From NCBI GenBank assembly GCA_937920545.1, contig CAKZUG010000051.1, positions 1-44,364 on the forward strand: DNA of 44,364 nt, read 5' to 3'. A program made the translations under genes and the position numbers. This stretch comes from an uncultured Saccharophagus sp. (lineage in GTDB: Bacteria > Pseudomonadota > Gammaproteobacteria > Pseudomonadales > Cellvibrionaceae). This document shows, piece by piece, positions 12,136-20,166 of this stretch. How positions within the stretch are numbered: position 1 is the first letter of the stretch; every line of letters begins with the position of its first letter. The notes under the pieces were generated by a model. That model did not search any database. It saw only the letters and a list, made by a program, of their open reading frames with translations, and was not told the DNA's origin.

Positions 12136-13059
12136 TTAATCAAGCCAGCGTGTATTAATATAATTATAGGCGTCAATACGGCGATCGCGAAAATAAGGCC
12201 ACATCCGCCTGATGTCCTTTGTGCTTTTTTCACTCAATATTGCCGTGATAATACGATCACCTTGTTGATCCGCTTGCGCTAATATCTCTCCTTGAGGCCC
12301 GGCAATAAAACTGTTACCCCAAAATTGGATACCTTCAATACCCGTTTGGGGGCATTTTACGGTGGCAGGGCTTGGCTCAAAACCGGCTCTGTTGGCAACC
12401 AAAACGGGGATACCATTAGCAATAGCATGCGCGCGCTGTATGGTGATCCAAGCGTCAAGCTGGTGTTCTTGCTCTTGCTCTGAATCATTTTTATCCCAGC
12501 CTATCGCTGTTGGGTAAACCAGGCATTCTGCACCCGCTAAGGCCATAAGGCGTGCGGCTTCAGGAAACCATTGATCCCAACATATAAGCACACCCAACTT
12601 CCCTACTTTTGTTTGAATTGGCTCAAAGCCATAGTAAGGTGGATTGGCATCACCAGGTGTAAAATAGAATTTCTCGTAAAAACCTGGATCATCAGGAATG
12701 TGCATTTTACGATATTTACCGACAAAGCCGTTTACCCCATCAATAACCTGCGCCGTGTTGTGGTACAAACCCGGAGCACGAACTTCAAAACCCGACACAA
12801 CCAAGACACAATCTAACTCTTTGGCTAACGCCTCAAAAAAAATAAAGGTTTCACCGTTTAATGGCTCAGCTAAATCAAACTGATCAACGTCTTCGGTTTG
12901 GCAAAAATATTGCGTAGCATGTAACTCTTGTAACACTATTAGCTCACAACCCTGCTTTACCGCATCACGTATTAAATGCGCTGTTTGATCGTTATTGTAT
13001 GGCTTGTTATTACCCGCTACCGACTGCTGAATAACAGCAGCATGGATGAATTTTTTCAT
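12136..13059 (-). CDS. aguB: N-carbamoylputrescine amidase
   Basis: Hydrolyses N-carbamoylputrescine to putrescine, ammonia and CO2, the last step of the agmatine deiminase route from arginine to polyamines. It is a nitrilase-superfamily protein of 307 residues with the complete Glu-Lys-Cys triad: E45 in LQELHATQYF, K118 in KYRKMHIPDD and C160 in VLICWDQWFPEAAR. The HATQYFCQ and HIPDDPGFYEKFYFTPGD segments are characteristic of AguB rather than of other nitrilases. It lies 42 bp downstream of aguA, its pathway partner. Both genes sit inside the ccm cluster. Confidence 0.95.
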   Translation of the reverse strand: MKKFIHAAVIQQSVAGNNKPYNNDQTAHLIRDAVKQGCELIVLQELHATQYFCQTEDVDQFDLAEPLNGETFIFFEALAKELDCVLVVSGFEVRAPGLYHNTAQVIDGVNGFVGKYRKMHIPDDPGFYEKFYFTPGDANPPYYGFEPIQTKVGKLGVLICWDQWFPEAARLMALAGAECLVYPTAIGWDKNDSEQEQEHQLDAWITIQRAHAIANGIPVLVANRAGFEPSPATVKCPQTGIEGIQFWGNSFIAGPQGEILAQADQQGDRIITAILSEKSTKDIRRMWPYFRDRRIDAYNYINTRWLD

Positions 13060-13101
13060 AACGTCGCACCAACGTTTATACCAAGGGATAATGCCACCAC
13101 G

Positions 13102-14127
13102 TTAAACAGTGAGCTGCATAGTGGCACAATGTAGGCTACCGCACTGCTCAAGTAAGGCTCTACAATTAATTGAGACAAGATTATACCGACTAAATACACT
13201 TTTTAGAATATTAAATGCAACCATGTCACTTTTGACGCCATAAGCTGGGCAGAAAACGGTGTTTTTAACAATCAAGAAATTAGTATACGTCGCAGGCAAA
13301 AGTACTTTTGGCGCAATACGACTAAAAACCTGTGGCGTTGGCAGGCCCGTTAGTTGCCATGCATATATACCAGCCAATGCCTTTAATTGCGATTCAAGCT
13401 CTATCAACGTGTTGTTATCAGGGTGGGCATGATTAGGCTGAGTGTAAACAACATGGTTATCGCTAACAAAACGGGCAATGGTATCGATATGACCATCGGT
13501 GTCATCACCTGTTAGCGGGGCCACGTCAAGCCAGGCAAAATGCCGAATATTTAGCACACGTGAAAGAATGTATTCATGCTCACTGAGTGTTAAGTTTTTA
13601 TTGCGGCTGGGGTTAAGAAGGCATGTTTTATTGGCAAGCAGAACACGCTGATGATTCACTTCAAGAGCGCCACCCTCCAGTACATAATCGCTCGTAATGA
13701 GGAGCCTAGAGAGTGAGACTGCCAGCGCCGATGTCACATTATTATCGTGCGCGCTGGGGTATTTATCGCCCCAGCCATTAAACTGAAAGCGCATCCACTG
13801 CTGTTTGGCGGTATGTGTAGCGGAGATACTTTCAACATTCAGCGGACCATAATCGCGCACCCATGTGTCGTCATAGTCAATAGCATTAATCACACAGACA
13901 GTGCTTTTAGGCTTGTAACGCTTTAGCCAACTAACTACATCAATACTGGGGTGTAACAAAACAATAACCGAGTAATCCGCCGAAAAAGCATCAAGCATAT
14001 CGCTGTAACACTTTTCGGCTTCCTCTAAATTGGCCTGCCAATCACTTGTTGGGTACGGCCATGCAATGAGGACAGCATTGGTGGTCTGATTGTTATGTTC
14101 GGGCGTTAATGAGTATTTTGGTGGCAT
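13102..14127 (-). CDS. aguA: Agmatine deiminase (peptidylarginine-deiminase family)
   Basis: Converts agmatine to N-carbamoylputrescine and ammonia. The protein has 341 residues of the guanidine-modifying, five-bladed PAD fold. Visible motifs are AIDYDDTWVRDYGPL, FNGWGDKY, YVLEGGALEVN (substrate acid), the DDTDGHIDTIARF segment with the catalytic His/Asp, and the nucleophile C334 in GSLHCATMQ near the C-terminus. It is slightly shorter than the roughly 365-aa AguA of Pseudomonas, so a broader arginine/agmatine deiminase activity cannot be excluded. Pairing with aguB makes agmatine the likely substrate. A 208-bp gap from ccmG suggests its own promoter; two direct repeats there may be regulatory. 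Confidence 0.92.
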   Translation of the reverse strand: MPPKYSLTPEHNNQTTNAVLIAWPYPTSDWQANLEEAEKCYSDMLDAFSADYSVIVLLHPSIDVVSWLKRYKPKSTVCVINAIDYDDTWVRDYGPLNVESISATHTAKQQWMRFQFNGWGDKYPSAHDNNVTSALAVSLSRLLITSDYVLEGGALEVNHQRVLLANKTCLLNPSRNKNLTLSEHEYILSRVLNIRHFAWLDVAPLTGDDTDGHIDTIARFVSDNHVVYTQPNHAHPDNNTLIELESQLKALAGIYAWQLTGLPTPQVFSRIAPKVLLPATYTNFLIVKNTVFCPAYGVKSDMVAFNILKSVFSRYNLVSINCRALLEQCGSLHCATMQLTV

Positions 14128-14145
14128 TAATGTAGCTTACTTAAT

Positions 14146-14179
14146 TAGCGTGAACCTAAATTGAACGTATAGCGTGAAC
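14146..14179. repeat. Pair of direct repeats upstream of aguA
   Basis: The 10-mer TAGCGTGAAC occurs at 14146-14155 and again at 14170-14179, a 24-bp period, 19-52 bp upstream of the aguA start. Direct repeats spaced by about two helical turns upstream of a gene can be operator half-sites. No regulator gene is adjacent, so this is only positional evidence. Confidence 0.4.
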
Positions 14180-14335
14180 GAAGCTTGAGCGAGAAATAAT
14201 CAATAAGAAGAAGGGCTCTCATCCCAAAGCGGGAAACTAAAAAAGCCAATACTTCTTAAACTGTATGCAGCCATTTAAATGTCGAAATTCAAATGCTGCA
14301 TTAGATTAATGCATGCTCACCAAGTTAGCTCCAAG

Positions 14336-14884
14336 TCAAAACTGGGATATTTCAAGCCAAATCGGGCGCAGCTTATCGAGCCAGATCTTATCGTTTATTA
14401 CCCCTGTGTGCTTGTACTTGATGACGCCCTGTGCATCCACAAAATAGGTTTCAGGTATGCCCGTCACGCCCAAATCTAGACCTAGGCGGCCTTCCTTATC
14501 AAAGATAATATGTGTGTAAGGGTTTTCCAGCTCGTTGAGCCAAACCTGAGCATCAGCGGCTACATCTTTATAATTTAGCCCTACAATAGCAACGCCTTCT
14601 TTAGCCATTTTAATAATGGTAGGGTGCTCATAACGACATGGCCCACACCATGTTGCCCATGCATTAATAAGGTAAGGCTGGCCTGCAAAGGTTGTTTGCT
14701 CAAGCAGGCTTTTATCTTCAATGCCATTTTTTGCAGAAAGTGCAGGCAGCTTAAAGGCGGGCATTGGTTTGTTGATTAACGCCGATGGAATCTCGCCCTT
14801 ACCGCCCGCCAGCAATATTGCCATCAGAAAAATGCCCAAGCCCAAAAACAAAATAACGGGTATAAATAACTTCAATCGTTGCAT
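14336..14884 (-). CDS. ccmG: Thiol:disulphide interchange protein CcmG/DsbE
   Basis: Membrane-anchored periplasmic thioredoxin that keeps the cytochrome c maturation thiols reduced. Residues 7-26 form the N-terminal anchor (FIPVILFLGLGIFLMAILLA). The thioredoxin fold carries WCGPC (C80, C83) within INAWATWCGPCRYEHP, and the cis-proline loop is in GVTGIPETYFVD. The active site WCGPC differs from the WCPTC or WCVPC of many CcmG proteins, but the GIPETYFVD and DKEGRLGLDLGV segments are typical of this family. It follows ccmF by 18 bp and is the last ccm gene before the agmatine genes. Confidence 0.93.
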   Translation of the reverse strand: MQRLKLFIPVILFLGLGIFLMAILLAGGKGEIPSALINKPMPAFKLPALSAKNGIEDKSLLEQTTFAGQPYLINAWATWCGPCRYEHPTIIKMAKEGVAIVGLNYKDVAADAQVWLNELENPYTHIIFDKEGRLGLDLGVTGIPETYFVDAQGVIKYKHTGVINDKIWLDKLRPIWLEISQF

Positions 14885-14902
14885 TTTTTGCTCTCTATTA
14901 CG

Positions 14903-16969
14903 TTAAGCTGGCTGGTGTGTCGGCGCGCTATCATCTTGCGCATGCTCACTACTAGGCTCATCATCTACTGCATCACCTGTGTTGCTATCAGGTGCGGTTG
15001 ATGGTTTAGGTGTTACGCCCGACGATAACTCTGCGACTTTTCTTGTTCTGTAGCGCTTATCAAAAACGGCAATCAAACCACCTAAAGCCATAAGAATCGC
15101 GCCCAACCAAACCCACCTGACAAAAGGTTTGTAATGCACGCGCATACTCCAAGCGGTGTTATCAAGTTTCTCACCCATGGCGACATATAAATCCCTAAAG
15201 AAAGTAACATCCAGAGCAACTTCAGACATGATACTCCCACCCGAAAAATAACTGCGCTTTTCAGGGTACATGGTACTGACAAGCTTGCCTTCGTCACGGA
15301 CAACCACCTCACTAATAACAGTACTGTAGTTAGGCCCGCGGGCCTGCCTTAAATCCGTGAGTTCGTATTCAAAATCGCCCACCACAATTGGCTTACCTAT
15401 TTGTAAGCGCACATCACGTTCAACGCTATAAATCATATTTAAGGCGGAGCCTAATAAACACACAGCAAAACCAATATGGGCAACCACCATAGCGTAGTAA
15501 CTGGGCGATAGCTTTTTAAACCCCTTAAGGCCCTTTAAGCGAGGTCTAGCGCGGCGGTATAAATCAGTAATCGTTGAAAAAATAACCCAGCTACCTAAAA
15601 ATATCGTGATAGCACTGGAAATACTGTAACCATCATCGATCATGCCTGGTATGGCTGTTCCCGCCCATAGTGCGTAGAATAAAGGTGACTTGAGCCACGT
15701 CTTCACACGGCTAGATTCCGTTCGCTTCCAGTTTAATGTAACAACAATACCAGTTGATATCGCCGCCATGCCCATAAGGTAAGTAAACATTAAGTTGTAG
15801 TAAGGTGCGCCTATAGATATAGCGCCAATATCTAATGCCATAGTAATAATGGGATACAGCGTACCAATAAGCACTACCGCTGTTGATATGAAAAAGATGA
15901 TGGTATTTAAAAACATAAATGCATCTTTTGACAGCAACGTAAAGCCAGATTCTGACTTAACTAACGGTGCGCGTAGCGCAAATAAAATTAATGACGAAAT
16001 AATAACAACAAATAAGAAGCCGCCAATAAATAAACCGCGCGAAGGATCACTCGCAAAAGCATGAACCGATGTTAATAACCCGGAGCGCACAAGTAATGTA
16101 CCCAAAAGACTGAGAGAGAAAGCTAAAATAGCCAAAAATAATGTCCAATTTTTGAACAATCCGCGCTTTTCTGTAATAGCTAATGAGTGAATAAAAGCCG
16201 TGCCCACAAGCCAAGGCATAAACGACGCATTCTCGACTGGATCCCAGAACCACCAACCGCCCCAGCCAAGCTCGTAATAGGCCCACCAGCTACCAAGCGC
16301 AATACCAACGGTTAAAAAACACCACGCTAAATTGCCCCACGGACGGCACCATTTGGCCCAAGTTGCATCAAAACGCCCTGTTAACAGCGCCGCAATAGCA
16401 AAAGAGAAAATAACAGCAAAACCCACATACCCCATATAGAGCATGGGCGGATGAAAAATAAAGCCTGGATCCTGCAAGAATGGATTAAGGTCGCTGCCAT
16501 CAGTCGGCGGCAAGGGTAATGTGCGATCAAACGGGTTAGACGTTAACAAGATAAACAGTAAAAAACCTACCGTTACCATACCTAAAACAGACAGCACACG
16601 CGCTAAAAAGTTAAGAGGTAAACTTTTACTGAAGTAACTCACGGCAAATGTCCAGCCAGCAAGTATAAACACCCATAAAAGCATTGAGCCCTCATGACCA
16701 CCCCATATAGCAGTGACTTTATATTGTGCGGGCAGTAGCGAGTTCGAGTGCCCAGCCACATATTTTACGGTAAAGTCATCGACATAAAACGACCAGCCAA
16801 GCATAACTAGCGAGATCGTAATAAATAGAGCCATGCCCGCGGTGAGTGATTTAGATGATTGCATCCAAACAACTTTACCATTGTAGCTGCCTACCATAGG
16901 GATAATAGCGAGCGCTAGGCTAAAAAATAACGCAATAATTAAGGCGAAATGGCCGTATTCAGGAATCAT
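14903..16969 (-). CDS. ccmF: Cytochrome c haem lyase subunit CcmF
   Basis: Large polytopic membrane protein of the haem-ligation module; it receives haem from holo-CcmE and, with CcmH and CcmI, attaches it to apocytochrome c. The protein has 688 residues with many transmembrane helices. The WWD domain reads YELGWGGWWFWDPVENASFMPWL at about residues 230-252, so the key piece is GGWWFWDPVENASF. Conserved histidines lie in GFIFHPPMLYMGYVG and ITEKRG-flanking loops, and a large periplasmic domain precedes the last helix. The C-terminal tail is acidic and Ser/Pro-rich, longer than in E. coli. Its start overlaps the ccmE end by 11 bp, indicating translational coupling. Confidence 0.97.
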   Translation of the reverse strand: MIPEYGHFALIIALFFSLALAIIPMVGSYNGKVVWMQSSKSLTAGMALFITISLVMLGWSFYVDDFTVKYVAGHSNSLLPAQYKVTAIWGGHEGSMLLWVFILAGWTFAVSYFSKSLPLNFLARVLSVLGMVTVGFLLFILLTSNPFDRTLPLPPTDGSDLNPFLQDPGFIFHPPMLYMGYVGFAVIFSFAIAALLTGRFDATWAKWCRPWGNLAWCFLTVGIALGSWWAYYELGWGGWWFWDPVENASFMPWLVGTAFIHSLAITEKRGLFKNWTLFLAILAFSLSLLGTLLVRSGLLTSVHAFASDPSRGLFIGGFLFVVIISSLILFALRAPLVKSESGFTLLSKDAFMFLNTIIFFISTAVVLIGTLYPIITMALDIGAISIGAPYYNLMFTYLMGMAAISTGIVVTLNWKRTESSRVKTWLKSPLFYALWAGTAIPGMIDDGYSISSAITIFLGSWVIFSTITDLYRRARPRLKGLKGFKKLSPSYYAMVVAHIGFAVCLLGSALNMIYSVERDVRLQIGKPIVVGDFEYELTDLRQARGPNYSTVISEVVVRDEGKLVSTMYPEKRSYFSGGSIMSEVALDVTFFRDLYVAMGEKLDNTAWSMRVHYKPFVRWVWLGAILMALGGLIAVFDKRYRTRKVAELSSGVTPKPSTAPDSNTGDAVDDEPSSEHAQDDSAPTHQPA

Positions 16970-17423
16970 ACTTTACAACCTCACATGTTTTTTGATGGTC
17001 TGCACCGGTTGCAGCGACAGCCTCTTTGACCTCTATAGGAACATAATTTTCATCATGTTTAGCGAGCACTTCCTGGGCAACAAATACGCCATTCATATAC
17101 TTACCTGTAACAACTGCCGCCTCACCTTCTTCAAATAAGTCAGGCAGTAAGCCCTCGTACTTAACCGATACACTATTTGCGCCATCGGTTATGTCAAACT
17201 TAACCTTTAAGTTTGCACTTGAACGCTCAACACTGCCTGGCACAACACAGCCACCACCACGGATGGTAACCCCGATAGGTACATCGCCAGAGACGATTTT
17301 AGTGGGTGGGTAAAACGCGTTTAAATTACCGCGCAATGCATAGATGATAAGCCCTATGGCAATAGAGCTTGCAATCACAATGACAAGCACGGTTATCAAC
17401 CGTTGTTTTCTTACTGGATGCAT
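16959..17423 (-). CDS. ccmE: Cytochrome c maturation haem chaperone CcmE
   Basis: Periplasmic haem chaperone that binds haem covalently through a histidine and passes it to CcmF. From the ATG at 17423, preceded by AAAGG at 9 nt, it has 154 residues. One membrane anchor (residues 9-30) is followed by a beta-barrel OB-like domain. The haem-binding histidine is H123 in LAKHDENY, with the conserved Tyr at 127. Oddities are a cysteine at 59 (RGGGCVVPGSV, where E. coli has VGGMVMPGSV) and a second cysteine near the C-terminus (HQKTCEVV). A TTG two codons upstream is in frame but less likely. Confidence 0.95.
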   Translation of the reverse strand: MHPVRKQRLITVLVIVIASSIAIGLIIYALRGNLNAFYPPTKIVSGDVPIGVTIRGGGCVVPGSVERSSANLKVKFDITDGANSVSVKYEGLLPDLFEEGEAAVVTGKYMNGVFVAQEVLAKHDENYVPIEVKEAVAATGADHQKTCEVVKYDS

Positions 17424-17545
17424 TAACAATGACCTTTAATAAAAGAGTAAACATGAGTTAAACAGTAAATATGCAAGTAGCCATACTAAAACGAGTACAA
17501 AACAAATAGCATTAAGCTGAAATACCCAACAAAATACGCAGCGTG

Positions 17546-17725
17546 TTATTGCTGCTCTCGCCTTATTACCTGTGCTTGCTTACGTATAAACGCGCTCTTT
17601 TTCATCCATGAAAGAATAAACAAACCGCCAAACACTACAATCGTCATCACATAACACAGCCAAACAAATAATCCATGACCGTCCATGTAAATAAAGTCGT
17701 GTAAAGAATCAAAATAAAATGTCAT
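17546..17725 (-). CDS. ccmD: Haem exporter protein CcmD
   Basis: Small membrane protein that stabilises the CcmABC-CcmE complex and helps release holo-CcmE. Hand translation gives 59 residues: MTFYFDSLHDFIYMDGHGLF, then a transmembrane segment VWLCYVMTIVVFGGLFIL, then a basic tail (MKKSAFIRKQAQVIRREQQ). The F..F..M-GHG-(Y/F)VW pattern followed by one helix and a charged tail is diagnostic of CcmD. It starts 4 bp after ccmC ends and precedes ccmE by about 120 bp. Confidence comes from both motif and position. Confidence 0.93.
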   Translation of the reverse strand: MTFYFDSLHDFIYMDGHGLFVWLCYVMTIVVFGGLFILSWMKKSAFIRKQAQVIRREQQ

Positions 17726-17729
17726 ATCG

Positions 17730-18482
17730 CTACCTTTTCTGGCTCACTGAGAGCACGATATTTTTTACCCAACTTGTTTTCCTCTCACGCTGCAGTATCT
17801 CTGCTCGTACGTGTAGTATCAAAAGCAAGCTGTATAATGCATAAAAGGCAACAACCATAATGCCCAGTGGGTAAGCCATCGATGCCGCTATAGTGGATTC
17901 ATCGGTGATCTTGATAGTCGCTGGCTGGTGTAATGAGTACCACCAGTCGACCGACTTATAAATAATAGGGATATTAACGGTGCCTACCAGAGCTAAAATA
18001 GCACAGATTTTATCGGCTAAATCATTTTTAGCGTATGCGTTATGCAGTGCCATAATACTGATATAAAGTAGGAGAAGCACAAAGGTAAACATGATACGGG
18101 CATCCCAATGCCAGTAAGTACCCCACGTAGGCTTACCCCAGACAGCACCAGTAAACAGCGACAAAAAGGTTAGGCCAATACCGATAATCGCTGCGCAACG
18201 CATAACCACAAACGATAACTTCATTTTCCAGATTAGACCAACAGCACCCGCCACAGCCATTATATAATAGCCTGCCATGGCAACAATCGAGCTGGGTACA
18301 TGTACATAAATAATACGAAAGCTATTGCCTTGTTTGTAATCTTCAGGGGCGAACCCTAAACCCCAAATAGCTCCAACAACAAACAGTAAAACACTTGCGA
18401 TGCTCAAGTAAGGTAGCCAAAGACTGGTTTTTTCATAAAACCACTTTGGTGAGCCCAATCGATGAAACCACTGCCAAGCCAC
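17730..18482 (-). CDS. ccmC: Haem ABC exporter permease CcmC
   Basis: Six-helix membrane protein that presents haem to CcmE. The WWD-type motif is WGKPTWGTYWHWDARIM, and conserved periplasmic histidines occur in YVHVPSSIVAM and YSLHQPATI. The GTG at 18482 is chosen because GGAG lies 6 nt upstream, giving MAWQWFHRLGSPKWFYEK and 250 residues. A TTG at 18494, four codons further up, has no ribosome-binding site. The gap from ccmB is 14 bp and ccmD follows within 4 bp, so the genes form one transcript. Confidence 0.96.
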   Translation of the reverse strand: MAWQWFHRLGSPKWFYEKTSLWLPYLSIASVLLFVVGAIWGLGFAPEDYKQGNSFRIIYVHVPSSIVAMAGYYIMAVAGAVGLIWKMKLSFVVMRCAAIIGIGLTFLSLFTGAVWGKPTWGTYWHWDARIMFTFVLLLLYISIMALHNAYAKNDLADKICAILALVGTVNIPIIYKSVDWWYSLHQPATIKITDESTIAASMAYPLGIMVVAFYALYSLLLILHVRAEILQRERKTSWVKNIVLSVSQKR

Positions 18483-18492
18483 TTGCTTCTCC
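18480..18492 (-). promoter_or_regulatory. Ribosome-binding site and GTG start of ccmC
   Basis: GGAG (complement of 18489-18492) is followed after 6 nt by GTG (18480-18482). It decides the start of ccmC; the alternative TTG overlaps this Shine-Dalgarno itself. Confidence 0.75.
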
Positions 18493-18496
18493 AAAA

Positions 18497-19222
18497 TTAA
18501 TGATTGCGTAAGCTAATAATAATAGCGGCGGCGGCGGCTAATGGTGCTAGCACCATGGCCAATAAAACCATTGCACCTAAAATAGCAAATTGCCCCGTCA
18601 CACTCAAACCAACAGCTGCGTTATTAACCGCACCAGAACCGAAAATAAGAACAGGGACATATAAAGGCATCACAATAAGAGACAGTAATACACCGCCTTT
18701 TTTCAATGAGACCAATAGTGATGCCCCAACAGCACCAATCATACTAAGTACGAATGTACCCAGTAAAAGGGATGCCATTAAAGCAATATATGCCGTTGTG
18801 GGCAATGACAACATGAGGCCCAGCACAGGAGAGAGTAATGTAAGTGGTAACCCTGTCACACTCCAGTGTACAAGACATTTACACATCACAATCCAAAACA
18901 TACTTTGGCCAGACACCATCATTTGATCTAAGCTACCGTTTTCAAAATCGACTACGAATAATCGATCCAATGAAAGCAGCGTAGCCAGTAATGCAATAAT
19001 CCAAATTAAGCCCGGCGCAATGCTTGAGAGTACTTTCGCATCAGGAGTGATGCCTAACGGTACAAACATTAAAATACTAAAAAAGAAAATAAGCGGGTTG
19101 GCAATATCGGCGCGATTCCTAAAAACAAGCAGCCACTCCCGCTTAAGGCTTAGCCCAATGAAAGGCCAAAATGAAAAAGATATTGCTGATGTTGTGTACG
19201 CAGGCGGCTGAGGTTTATTCAT
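18497..19222 (-). CDS. ccmB: Haem exporter permease CcmB
   Basis: Membrane subunit of the CcmAB ABC transporter needed to release haem-loaded CcmE. The protein has 241 residues with about six transmembrane helices. Family signatures include the N-terminal LKREWLLVFRNRADIANPLIFF, FVVDFENGSLDQMMVSGQS in the first large loop, and LPLTLLSPVLGLML. The N-terminus is about 20 residues longer than in E. coli CcmB and is hydrophilic. It overlaps ccmA by 8 bp, so translation is probably coupled. Confidence 0.96.
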   Translation of the reverse strand: MNKPQPPAYTTSAISFSFWPFIGLSLKREWLLVFRNRADIANPLIFFFSILMFVPLGITPDAKVLSSIAPGLIWIIALLATLLSLDRLFVVDFENGSLDQMMVSGQSMFWIVMCKCLVHWSVTGLPLTLLSPVLGLMLSLPTTAYIALMASLLLGTFVLSMIGAVGASLLVSLKKGGVLLSLIVMPLYVPVLIFGSGAVNNAAVGLSVTGQFAILGAMVLLAMVLAPLAAAAAIIISLRNH

Positions 19223-19901
19223 CTTTTACACCTGGCGGTAAATATGCTGTAACGCTGTTTTGGGCGAGGGGCTTAAAATCTTGTAGGTCTAATGTGTGCA
19301 AATGGGGTAAATCAATAGGCTGATGGCTTGTTATTAGAAGTACGCCCCCAGATGCTGTGTGCTGCGAAAATAATTGGCACAATTTTTCTACGCCAGTCAC
19401 ATCAATTGCTGTAAACGGCTCATCTAAAATCCAAATAAGGGCTTTTGAGCAGAACAAGCGAGCTAGGGCAGTACGACGTTTCTGCCCTGCAGATAGCTCA
19501 CTGCAGGGCGTATATTCATAACCCATAAGGCCAACCTGATTGAGCGCATCAAGCATTTCAAGGGTTGAGACATCTTGAGCGTTTAATCCTGTATACCACC
19601 GCAAATTTTCGAGGGGTGTCAGTGACGCATCCACACCACTATCATGCCCTAGATAAAGCAAGTTATTAAAAAAGTCGATAGATCGGTGGGCTAACTTATT
19701 AAACGTGATGGAACCTTCATATAAATCGCTCAAGCCGGCAATAATTCGCAACAGCGTTGTTTTACCCGCGCCATTCTCGCCCCGTATTTGCACTGTATCG
19801 CCAGCACTGAACAGGTACGACAAATCTACAAATAACAGACTGTCGTCACGCTCACAGGTGATATTGCTTAACTCTAATTGGTGCGTCAATTGGTGCGTCA
19901 T
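19215..19901 (-). CDS. ccmA: Haem exporter ATP-binding protein CcmA
   Basis: ATPase subunit of CcmABCD, using ATP to free holo-CcmE. In 228 residues it has Walker A GENGAGKTTLLR, the ABC signature ELSAGQKRRTALARL (the AGQ-R form is typical of CcmA) and Walker B ALIWILDEPFTAID, followed by the H-loop ITSHQP. It is the first gene of the minus-strand ccm operon, divergent from the fliK-like gene. The N-terminus carries a 12-bp tandem duplication that repeats THQL, so residues 2-5 may be a recent addition. Confidence 0.97.
   Translation of the reverse strand: MTHQLTHQLELSNITCERDDSLLFVDLSYLFSAGDTVQIRGENGAGKTTLLRIIAGLSDLYEGSITFNKLAHRSIDFFNNLLYLGHDSGVDASLTPLENLRWYTGLNAQDVSTLEMLDALNQVGLMGYEYTPCSELSAGQKRRTALARLFCSKALIWILDEPFTAIDVTGVEKLCQLFSQHTASGGVLLITSHQPIDLPHLHTLDLQDFKPLAQNSVTAYLPPGVKDE
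19876..19899. repeat. 12-bp tandem duplication in the ccmA start region
   Basis: AATTGGTGCGTC occurs twice head to tail at 19876-19887 and 19888-19899. On the coding strand each copy encodes THQL directly after the initiator Met. The duplication preserves frame and looks like a slippage product. Confidence 0.85.
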
Positions 19902-20166
19902 AAATTACGGTGCATACCTAGGCGATTGATTTTCGTACTATTTATTATTTAAGCGTTGTGTTTAAAACGCTTAAAGAGAAATCAGTAAAACAAGATAAGT
20001 GTATCAGATTTAACTGTATCAATCTGCCTATCATCGCCCTAGTTATTATTACTATTTACATCGAATAGTAAACGCGCTTCTTTTTCATACATCTACTTTA
20101 TACGTCTATAATTAATTGCACATAGCTTTTTATTGATAGCGCCCACAAACAACAAACTGGCTACCC

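Noticed and set aside
14279-14479. Plus-strand frame in the aguA-ccmG gap
   Set aside because: Mostly antisense to ccmG, with no ribosome-binding site.
18504-18926. 140-codon plus-strand frame
   Set aside because: Antisense to ccmB, whose family signatures and operon position are clear.
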